Shown: positions 55,078 through 64,000 of the stretch, piece by piece | Layout of the letters: every line of letters begins with the position of its first letter | Position numbering within the stretch: position 1 is the first letter of the stretch | NCBI GenBank assembly: GCA_001972305.1 | Contig: BDDD01000060.1 | Coordinates: forward strand, 210,239-274,238 | DNA length: 64,000 nt | Direction of reading: 5' to 3' | Source: Cephalotus follicularis | Taxonomy: Eukaryota > Streptophyta > Magnoliopsida > Oxalidales > Cephalotaceae | Made by a program: the position numbers and the translations under genes | Notes under the pieces: model-generated | Database searches by the model: none | What the model was told of the DNA's origin: nothing | Seen by the model: only the letters and a program-made list of their open reading frames with translations

Positions 55078-55927
55078 GATACCTTCCCTTCAAACTATTC
55101 ATATCATATAAATATATCATACTCTACAAAGTGCTATAAATGTAAATATTTAAATCAAAGTCATGCAAGCGGAATAATCATTCATAAATATATTCTAACT
55201 CTTAAAATCTCCCGAAAATCGGGCATGAAGTATTCGTTTATCGGACTATACCCCCTGTAAAGAAAAACACATTTTATATGTTAGGCTCAGCCCTTAGCAA
55301 ACCACACCTAAAACAAAATCATAACATTCTAATACCTCAAATGATGGGCTTGTCCCTGTTTAATACATCAACACACATATCTTAAGCACTGCCACATGTC
55401 GATAATGTTCAAAAGCAATTCTTACATAATATCTGTTCATTTACATTCACTACCTTTACACAAAGATAAGTCGAAGGAGATATCAATCCTTACTCTGTGG
55501 TTTAACCTGGCTGGTCACTGCTGCGTGCTACCTGGATCTATACCTGACCCATTACATTACAATGCAATAGGTCAGCAGCCTATGGCTGTGTACAATATAC
55601 ATATGCAAGGAACGTATAGAGATGCAGCTATGTAGTACATAGAAAGGATGAGCGGGTATATATATAATATGTTATGAGAATGCATACATGTTCATAAGTC
55701 ACAACATTAGTAATTCACATTCATAACATGCTATCTCATTCATCGGATAACAATCTAAAGGCTAACTAAATATATATACTGTCCCATACCAGCATATATA
55801 GATAGTTAACCACATACAACATCAGTTCATAACCATTCCTTAACTATCCCTCTCTTTCCATACCGTTCCTTGACTATCCCTCCCTATCTATACCGTTTCT
55901 TGACTAACTCTAACCATCCCTCCCTGA

Positions 55928-56160
55928 GCGGAATTCACCCGTAGGTTCACTGGCTCTAATGGCGGAATTCACCCGTAGGTTCACCAGTCATACCCTTCCT
56001 GAGTGGAATTCACCCGTAGGTTCACCAACTCTAATAGCGGAATTCACTCATAGGTTCACCAGCCATACCTTCCTTAACTATCCCTAACCATCATTTCCTG
56101 CGGAATTCACCCGTAGGTTCACCGGCTGTAATGGCAGAATTCACCCGTAGGCTCACCAGC
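55928..56160. repeat. Six copies of a 24-bp unit with EcoRI site, in H
   Basis: GCGGAATTCACCCGTAGGTT followed by CACC, beginning at 55928, 55962, 56003, 56037, 56100 and 56134. Copies alternate between two following sequences (GGCTCTAATG type and AGCCATACC type), so the higher-order unit is about 70-75 bp. Confidence 0.88.
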
Positions 56161-56286
56161 CATATCAGTCCATATAGTTCTATGGATAACTCTCTATATT
56201 TTGCTTTGCCAAAGTAGAGTACTCTAGGCACTCCTAGTTTCCTAGGCAGGGATTAATTCTTTACTGAGTAGACTAGATAATAATCA

Positions 56287-59200
56287 TGTAACACCCCCGA
56301 TTCGGAACCGGGATCACTCCCGATTCGGGATCGGTGTGTCACACAAAACTGACTAAAACATATCAAGATCTTAATCTTAATCATCATCAATACGTGGTGG
56401 TTCAAAAAAAATTCTGAAAACATGTATCATCATGAAACATAAACTGAATCTGAAACATAATCTGAAAACTTTATCATAACCCAAAATGTCATAATCCAAA
56501 AATCACCATGTTGTTCGGATAACTGGCCTATACACGACCATAACACCACTAAAAACATAACCGGATCAAACTCCTAGATGATCCTCTGACATAGGGTAAC
56601 TCTCTCATCACACTTGCCCATGTTGTCCCTGAAAACCTGCCGCATAGAAAACAAAAACGCGGCTGAGCAAACCTCAGTACGGATATAGAATCATAAAACA
56701 GTTTATGAAACAAAATAATTACGAAACAACATAATTACGAATCAAAACAGATACGAATCAAAACAGAACGTTTACGAAACAAAACATAACAGTTACGAAT
56801 CATAACAGATCAGTTACGAATCATAACAGAACGAAACAAAACTGTATCCAAAATAAAACAGTTTACCAAAACGAATCAGTTTCCCAAATAAAACAATATC
56901 ATGCTCGATACAGTATCAGAAACAAGCACGATACAATACAAAACATTTTATGAAATGAAACAGTTTACGAAACAGAAAAGAACAGTTTACGGAACAAAAG
57001 AAAACAGTTTCTGAATAGTATAAAACAAACAGATTTCATAACAAAACAAAACATTAAACGATAATTTGAAAGCAGTAAGATTTCAAAGTTAACTCCAAAC
57101 AGAAATCTTAAGCAATATATCAGTTTAAAACATGCTTTGTAACATACACGAAACCTTTCAAAACATAAGTTTCATACTTTGAAAACACAAAGCATATCTT
57201 TCCCAAAATATAGGTTCCATAACTGAGCACCAAAACATATCAGAAACAAATAGTAGCAAGGGAGTAGCTAATTCCACATTGCCAAATAGAATTACAGTGA
57301 ACGACACTACACATACAATTCCCATATCATAACATATCCCAAAAACACATAACTAGGATCGATCCATACGCCTCTATCACAAATCCGATCTACGGATATC
57401 ACAAAGAGACGTCGTAAACAAATAACACTGTTACGGAAAGTGTCATGCCCCCGTGCCAGGCTCACAGCATGCCTATGGTACCCCCATAGGTGGTTATAAA
57501 AGCTCAGTATATCACCATATCAAAAACTTAGTATTTCGAAAATAATGATTTATCAAAATCATTTCATATATTGGTTTACTCCAAAACCAATTCAAAACAT
57601 ATACATATCATTTCATAAAAGCAGCATACTTTCGATAGGGAAAGTCATGCCCATTTAACATACTCTCGATAGTGAAAGTCATGCTCATGTCCAAAAATAA
57701 AACCAGTAATCTTTACTATATTCACAAAGTAATAAAACGGATTTTATTCGAATCAGATCGAAACATAATAGTCAAAACGAAGAATCCATACGGAAAACAT
57801 ATCTGAATTCATTTCAATAAAATCGGAGGGTAATGACCCAAAACACAGAAATTCGAACGTTTTCACAATCAGAAATCAACTCATTTTAATTCACCATAAA
57901 AGAGATGATCGCATAGCATTTCATAAACAAATCATAAATGAGCATATATAAAGTCAGAACATTTAATTTCGTAAAAATATCAAAATCGACTTTAGTTCCA
58001 GAACGTGTCAAAACCCGAAACATAACAACGTTCATAAAATCCAAAGGAACATACTCATAAAACTGGGTTTATTTCAAATAAATTGGATAGCCCAAGAACG
58101 ATAAAATCCGTACTTCCAAAACAGAAACTGAATTTATTACGATCAAATCAGAAAGATAGCCAAAGCACGAAAGCATCCGTACTTTATTTCTGAAACATAT
58201 CATAAAACATAACGAAGTCTATAAAATGAGAACATAACATAAAACTGATTTTAGTTCGATAAGTAGATAGCCAAGGAACGATAGAAATCCGTACATTTTC
58301 ACCAAAAATGCATAACTGATTTATTTTAATAAAATCACCAGAGTGTATCAAAGAACGAAGATCCGTACAAAAACATAACCGACTTTATTCAAACAAAATC
58401 GAACGGAGTATCCAAGAACAAAAGAATAATCCATACATTTCAACAACAGATTCGATTCAAATAAAACCGAATTCATTTAAACAAAACCGACAGAGAAAGC
58501 CATAGCAAAGAGAATCCGTACATAATCATTAAACAGTAGGAGTGTATGAAGGAACGAAAAATCCGTACCTCATGCGATCACCAAAACAACCTCAAGCATA
58601 TGTATCGAGACTTCTCTAGACCGCTCATCGGTTGTTGCAAACATCTAACAGAAATAAAATCGTTCTCATAAGGACTTGAAATAAAATCATACCTCAACTC
58701 ATGGGTCATTGTAACTGTTCATGACCATATAACATAATGATAGGTTTATACGTCCAATCGCAGAAGTCTCATCTAAACATAATTTCGAATTCACTAAGGT
58801 AAGTCCAATTTGTCCAATTCATCCAATTTCGAATCATAATACTAGTTCAGCTCATAATATCGTAAAACGATTACATAAATACATAATTCAATCGAAAACA
58901 GAATGTAACGGAGTAGGGTTCAGAGTTTATCGAAAGCAGTCGAAACAGACCACAGAGCCATAATCACATCGCGGAACTGGAACGGATCACACCTACGCGA
59001 AGAGCGGAGTCAAAAACTGTCCGAAAAAAATTCTCGTCGGAGGGCCGCCGGCGCGTATCTGTCACGCGTCGCCGGTCAGTAGCCGTGAGGGTCTGATCTG
59101 GACCGTTTGAGGCCACTGATTCCATATCTGGGGCGCGTTTGCCATGAATCGGCCGCATTTGTCCGGAACAGAAGCTTTTGACCGCGGTTTGTCATTGCGC

Positions 59201-59793
59201 CGATCTGCTTTTCCGACGTCGTCAAGGGTCGAGGCCGGTCGGGTTCGCTTCCTCTCGTCGCCAGGATGCCGAATATGTGACTGGATTGTCATGACGATCA
59301 CTGGAGAGGGAGAAACGATGCCAAACAGTTCCGGGAGAAAGAAGTCATCGCGCACGCCGGTGGAGACGTCGGCCGGTGCAGGGGTTGGGACCGGTGGACT
59401 CAGGACACTGCGGGGGTTCGAACGGTGCCCTTCGCCGGTGCCAAATCGGTACCAACGCCGGTGACCGAGGGTGAGAGGTGAGAGAGAATGGGAGAGAGAG
59501 AGAGATGGTCGGGAGAGAGAGGGAGAGAGAGAGAGTGTGGGAGAGAAATACAAGTTTAACACAAAATTGGGTTTTTGACTTCTAAAATGCTGAAAATGGT
59601 TTTTTTTTTTAACACATAAGTAAAAAGCCAAAAAATTATTTTATCAATCATGGACATAATATCAAAACCCACTGGCTAAGACTAAAACCCGCTTAGCCAA
59701 GCCAAAAGCAAAACAAACCGAAAACAAAATCGGCAGCCCATACGAAACATATCGAAAAGCCCAAAAATCTATACGGAAAAACGGGATATTACA
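56287..59793 (-). mobile_element. Element J: solo LTR (minus, 3507 bp)
   Basis: Flanks AATCA (56282-56286) and ACTCA (59794-59798). In minus orientation TGTAATATCCCG...GGGGGTGTTACA. It shares with A and B the conserved LTR blocks (56625-56700; 57240-57490) but little else, and has no GTCGAC cluster. Near its start in element orientation a CT-rich tract (59470-59545) is followed by a GC-rich leader-like stretch (59030-59465) whose long open frames on both strands are unlikely to be genes. Confidence 0.85.
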
Positions 59794-60048
59794 ACTCATA
59801 AGTTGAACAAAGAAGGCAAGAAACACGTATATATACATTAGCCTAATCAGGCTGATCAAAAATGCTAAACTACCATTATGGTATCCATGGGGTTCACAAT
59901 CTCCATACGTATACCATCCATTGACGTCATAGTCCTCTTAGTGTGAGCAAAGTCTGAGACCCTATGGGTCTTTAATCCTAAAGCCCATATCTTAGGACTT
60001 AGTATTATGAGAGGGTTTCACTTATTCTGCCTTTTGCCTTTGGACGTC

Positions 60049-60148
60049 GGTATGCTCGGTAGCCTTAGGGATAGGTCTGCTTGGCATTCAATAGCACAGG
60101 TCTACTCGGCAACCTTAAGGACAGGTCTGCTCGGTATTCAATAGTGCA
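60049..60148. repeat. Four tandem 25-bp units in H
   Basis: Units at 60049, 60074, 60099 and 60124, of type GGTCTGCTCGGTATTCAATA + GTGCA. Units 1 and 3 resemble each other (AGCCTTAGGGATA, AACCTTAAGGACA), as do 2 and 4, so the real period may be 50 bp. Confidence 0.9.
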
Positions 60149-60219
60149 GGTCTAACCTTATTGTCGTTTAGGATTGAAACCCATGCAAGACCAATCCATT
60201 TTGGGTGAAACAGTGGGTT

Positions 60220-60525
60220 TAGGTGTCGACGCTGCTTTACGCATCAGTTGTTGCAATGCTTAAGGCGTTGACGTTAAGCGCTATTCTGCCTTGTTGCGTT
60301 TAACGTTATGCACTGGCGTGATCATCCATTTCCTTAGGTGTTAACAAGTTCTATGAATCGCGTTAACGCGTTGTGCTATCAAGTTATGCATAAACGCTAT
60401 GAACTGACGCGTTGTGCTGATCAGTGTACAGAATCTCGAAGAACACATATCGCGCCGACTCACTACTCTCAAAGTGTCAACTGATCACTACAAGGCTTCG
60501 ACGCCATTATTCGACGCATTGACCT
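60220..60525. repeat. Degenerate GTCGAC-type cluster in H
   Basis: GGTGTCGACGCTGCTTT (about 60222), AAGGCGTTGACGTTAAG (about 60263), AAGGCTTCGACGCC (about 60491) and TTCGACGCATTGACC (about 60509). Looser than in the other elements; arms are closest to the AAAGC-GCTTT type. Confidence 0.6.
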
Positions 60526-61524
60526 TAACAGGGGAGTTTGAAGAACAGATGGAAACCAAAAAATTCTATACTCAGTACACATTCATCCATCACACTCAAT
60601 CATTCATTCAACCAGCAATCATCAATCAATAACAACAACAATCCATTCAATCCATTTAGAATGCATGAATGCAGCATATGCATATTGTATATTGTACATG
60701 TTAGTAATTGAGCTCGGAAACCTCCTATCCTTGGCCACTTCTTCACACCGCATACACAATACATTTCCGTTACATTCTACACATAGGAATCAAATACGGT
60801 CTCCACCGGAGCTCCGGCCAGATTCTGGCCAATACACGGGGCTCCGACCGAGCCACCAACAGGCTACAAATTGGCCGATCTACACACTGCTGCCTAAGAC
60901 TCACCGTGAATCATATGATCATAACCAACAGCGAGTCTGACTCACTGAGTTGAGTCGTCTGTCTTCCACAACTCTGACCACTTCATAAACAGGCTTCCAC
61001 AACCCCAGTTCTACATGTCTCTGCCAGAGACTCGCCGAGAATTGGCACTGATGTGCCTCACCGGAGCTTTGGCCAGGTCTCTTGAGCTCCTGTCACGCCA
61101 CTGTTGTCCTCAAAATCCTTTGATCAATCCATTGCTGGTCTCGGCTCACTGGGACTCAGTGCTAAACATTGTGTTACAGGCGGCAGTGAGTCGAGGTGAT
61201 TGAGTTGACTCAGCGACTGAAATTCGGCCGAGTCAGGCCGAATAACGCCTTGGCCGACACCAAAATGGGCATAGCTGGTCCTCAGGACGAAAACCAGCAC
61301 CACCCGCGACGCTATCAGCGGCAGAAAATGGCTGACAGTGGCAAAGCATCAAAAAGAAAAAGAGAAGAAGAGAGGGTTACCGTCGGTTGTAGAGGTCCTG
61401 GGTCGCTCGTTGTATCCACCTTCTCTTGCGTCTTCATCTTCTCCAGCATGCTCTCCCCGATTCTCTCTCTCATGCGCTCCCTGTCTCCCATTCTCTCTCT
61501 CGCATCTCACTCTCTTCTCCCTTT

Positions 61525-61532
61525 CTATATAC
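61525..61532 (-). promoter_or_regulatory. TATA-like site of H
   Basis: GTATATAG on the minus strand, about 65 bp inside the LTR start and followed by a GA-rich stretch in element orientation. Pattern call only. Confidence 0.45.
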
Positions 61533-61594
61533 GGGTGCTTCATGAGCCCGTGAAGCCTTTTTTTTCAATACACATATATATCCGGGGCATTACA

Positions 61595-62060
61595 TGATGC
61601 CGTAGCCTTATTTGATACGGGGTCAACATTGTCATTTATTTCACATACTTTTTGCATTCATATCGACCAGGAGTTAAGTCCCCTTGATGTAAGCGTAGCA
61701 GTGTTAGTTCCTACGGGTATATTTATTGGGTGAAACAGGTGTACCAGGGTTGTGAGGTAATAGTTGGGAGACAGAATCTTCCAGTAGACCTTATACCATT
61801 ATGTATCAAGAATTCTGATGTTATCGTCGATATGGATTGGTTGACAGCTCATTGGGCATTAGTAGATTGTTCTAAGAGAGTAGTTACATTTTGTATGCTT
61901 GACGGAACCAGTATGGAGTTATTATCCGAGCAGCGTACTATACCATCTTAGAGTGATTTCGGCAATGATAGCCCATCGGTTATTGTAGAAGGGTAGTCAG
62001 GGTTACATTATACATGTGGTGGATACTAGGATGACCTAGTCTAGGGTAGAGGAGATCTCT
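61595..62060 (+). pseudogene. Element G protease, second part
   Basis: Continues from 51809: DAVALFDTGSTLSFISHTFC (DTG kept), with a frameshift and TGA near 61732, then VIVDMDWLTAHWALVD in place of the usual ILGMDWL. Stops follow near 61950 and 61989. Confidence 0.88.
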
Positions 62061-62770
62061 GTAGTTTATGAGCTTCTGGATGTGTTTCCGGAAGAGTTAT
62101 CGGGGTTACCGCAAGAGAGGGAGACTGACTTTGCCATAGAGTTGGTTCTTGGTACTGTCCTTATATCTCTCGCTCCCTATAGGATGATACCAATTGAGTT
62201 GAAGGAACTGAAGGTACAGTTATAGGAGTTACTGGAGATATGGTTCATTAGACCCAGCAGTTCTCCTTGGGGTGTACTAGTATTGTTTGTAAATTAGAAT
62301 GATAGTACCCTGCGACTTTGTATTGATTACAAGTAGCTCAACAAGGTCACGATACGGAATAAGTACCAATTACCACGTATCGATGACCTATTTGATGAGT
62401 TGGAGGGGCCCTGTATATTTTTTAGCATAAATCTTCGATCAGGTTACCACAAGCTTAGGATTTGGGAGCAGGATGCCCCGAAGACAGCTTTTAGGATACG
62501 ATATTACCATTATGAGTTTTCAGTCATGTGCTTTGGGCTGACTAATGCTCCGATATCTTTTATGGATCTGATGAATCTGGTCTTTCAGCCTTTCCTGGAT
62601 AGCTTTGTGGTGGCATTCATATATGGTATTATAGCTTACTCTCGTAGTCAGCTAGAGCGTAGTGATCATCTGAGGACAATTTTGCAGACTTTGAGGGGAC
62701 ACCGGCTATATGCCAAACTCAAATGATAGTTTTGTCTTGACAGATGGGGCATGTGATATCAGCCCAGGGT
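62061..62770 (+). pseudogene. Element G reverse transcriptase, catalytic box lost
   Basis: [64 protein letters not shown] and the box [14 protein letters not shown], where FIDD has become FIYG, so both catalytic Asp are gone. Stops at about 62223, 62296, 62335 and 62724. An old, inactive copy. Confidence 0.9.
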
Positions 62771-63462
62771 ATTGAAGTGGACCTAAAGAAAGTGGAGGCT
62801 GTAGTTGCTTAGGAGCCACCCAGGAGTGTTACAGAGGTGCGTAGTTTCTTGGGATTGGATGGTTATTATAGGAGGTTTATTGAGGGCTTCTCCTTGTTAG
62901 CTTTACCCTTGTCTAAGCTGACAAGGAAAAGAGTCAAGTTTGTGTGGGCAAATGAGTGTGAGCGGAGTTTTCAGGAGCTCAAGAGTGGATTGACTACAGC
63001 TCTAGTTTTGACTCTTCCATCTCCAGGGGTGGATTTGTAGTTTACAATGATGCTTTTAGACAGAGATTGGGCTATGTATTGATGCATCGCGGGAAGGTAG
63101 TAGCCTTTACCTCGAGCCAGTTGAAGGAGAATGAGCTGAACTATCCTACCCATGATTTGGAGTTAGCTGTAGTGGTTTTTGTTTTAAAGATTTGGCGACA
63201 ATATCTGTTTGGGGAGACCTGCCAACTCTTCACTGATCACCAGAGCAAAAAATATATGTTTTCCCAGCAACACCTAAATTTGAGACAGAGGAGATGGATT
63301 GAACTGATAAAGGATTATGATTGCACCATTGATTATCACGCAGGCAAGGCGAATGTTATGGCAGATTCTTGGAGTAGGAAATCTTCTGCTTCCCTTGCCC
63401 ATGTACAATTGACTTACCTACCGTTACTGGAGCAGTCGAGGTCGATGGGTGTAGAGTTATGA
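62771..63462 (+). pseudogene. Element G RT connection and RNase H
   Basis: EVDLKKVEAVVA-stop, [19 protein letters not shown] and FQELKSGL. A stop after GVDL interrupts the first RNase H Asp region (VYND in place of VYSD). The rest (63067-63462) is open: [35 protein letters not shown]. Confidence 0.88.
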
Positions 63463-64000
63463 GTAGCCGATGATGGTGTGGTGTTAGCTACCCTGTGGGT
63501 GAGATTTGTGTAGGTGAAGCAGATCAAGGAAGCGTAGGAGCTGGATTGGAGGTGGGCCAAACTCATGAAATAGGTCAGAGAGGGTTCACGGTCAGATTTT
63601 CATATTCAGGAGGATAGTGCTTTGAGGTTAACCAACGAATCTGTATAACACATGTGGGGACTATCAAGTAGGAGATTTTGGAAGAAGTCCATTGTTCATC
63701 CTGGTCGATGCATCCTGGCATTGCTAAGATGTATCGAGACCTGAGGCAGCATTACTGGTGTAGAAGTAAGAAGCGAGAGATAGCCAAATATGTAGCCAAA
63801 TGTTTCACATGTCAACTGGTTAAGGCAGAGCGGCAGAAAAAGTCAGGGTTGTTGCAGACAGTTCCTATCCTTGAGTGGAAGTGGGAACACATTACGATGG
63901 ATGTTGTTGCAGGACTTTCGCGAACTCAGAGGAAGCGGGATGACATATGGGTGATAGTGGACTGACTGACAAAGTCGGCACACTTCTTGCCGATACGTAT
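63463..64000 (+). pseudogene. Element G integrase N-terminal part, runs off window
   Basis: Several stops to 63670, then an open stretch from 63678: SMHPGIAKMYRDLRQHYW, finger Cys pair CFTC, WEHITMDVVAGLSRTQ (first catalytic Asp), then a TGA at 63962. The remainder and the 3' LTR lie beyond the right edge. Confidence 0.88.

Larger units (their letters stand above)
51810..61594 (-). mobile_element. Element H: solo LTR (minus) with I and J nested in it
   Basis: Perfect TGATG duplications (51805-51809, 61595-61599) within the protease of G. Removing I and J leaves about 3.06 kb with no coding domains and no internal region, so it is a solo LTR. The minus orientation is chosen because that reading gives TGTAATGCCCCGG...GGGGCGTGACA, matching the LTR ends of the other chromoviruses. 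Solo LTRs arise by recombination between the two LTRs of an element. Confidence 0.85.

Noticed and set aside
59062-59631. Possible host gene: 189-codon minus-strand frame and overlapping plus-strand 106-codon frame in GC-rich DNA
   Set aside because: Lies within solo LTR J between matching target duplications. High GC creates long frames on both strands. Low-complexity Ser/Leu/Pro composition from a CT repeat, no recognisable domain.
51810-61594. Plus orientation for solo LTR H
   Set aside because: Both orientations give TG...CA, but only the minus reading gives TGTAATGCCCCGG...GGGGCGTGACA like the other LTRs and puts the TTTGCT-type block near the 3' end.
61196-61597. 133-codon plus-strand frame near the right end of H
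   Set aside because: Inside the solo LTR, crosses the LTR border into the duplication; composition reflects CT-rich repeats. No domain seen.

Overview
This window is plant nuclear DNA. It is made almost entirely of LTR retrotransposons nested inside one another, and I find no convincing host gene, rRNA or tRNA gene. The case for a plant rests on gypsy-type chromoviruses of the Tekay/Del kind, recognised by fused gag-pol, a C-terminal chromodomain-like tail, LTRs of about 1-3.5 kb, primer sites matching initiator tRNA-Met (TGGTATCAGAG) and a GAGGA(C)(G)AAATT...AAGGAGGGG stretch before the 3' LTR. It also rests on a Sirevirus-type copia element. The species cannot be told. The setting looks like pericentromeric or other heterochromatin.

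Layout (element letters are mine). A (1-14836, minus) is a chromovirus whose 3' LTR runs off the left edge. It carries a gag-only Sirevirus D (6704-11148, minus) and a solo Sirevirus-type LTR K (about 3348-4320). B (15402-31752, plus, duplication GACAT) has its 5' LTR split by C (17825-28900, plus, duplication GTGTG); B itself keeps gag-protease and part of the RT, then jumps to the last 310 bp of its 3' LTR. C carries a 2089-bp direct tandem duplication of pol. E (32260-49909, plus, duplication CATGG/CGTGG) has its 5' LTR split by F (32376-39352, plus, duplication GTGTT/GTGTG). G is the oldest visible layer. Its pieces (probably 14837-15401, 31753-32259 and 49910-50668 as LTR; 50778-51809 gag; 61595-64000 pol) enclose B, E and H, and possibly A. 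H (51810-61594, minus, duplication TGATG) is a solo LTR holding I (51863-55077, plus, duplication GATAC) and solo LTR J (56287-59793, minus, duplication AATCA/ACTCA).

The nesting gives a relative order: G before B, E and H; B before C; E before F; H before I and J; A before D and K. Coding capacity matches. G and E are riddled with stops, many of the CAG-to-TAG or CGA-to-TGA kind. C keeps a 727-codon protease-RT-RNase H frame and a 438-codon integrase-chromodomain frame. D keeps an open 566-codon gag, and B an open 511-codon gag-protease.

The most unusual signal is not a gene. LTRs of at least six elements from two superfamilies (gypsy A, B, C, F, I and probably H; copia D and K) contain clusters of irregularly spaced short palindromes built on one core, GTCGAC. 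The arms come in three kinds: CAG.TCGA.CTG in A, B and F; AAAGAC.GTCGAC.GTCTTT in C; AAAGC.GTCGAC.GCTTT in D, K and I. Arm type does not follow element relatedness. In D and K the cluster ends about 110 bp upstream of a TATA box. This looks like a shared cis-acting module, either convergent or exchanged between LTRs.
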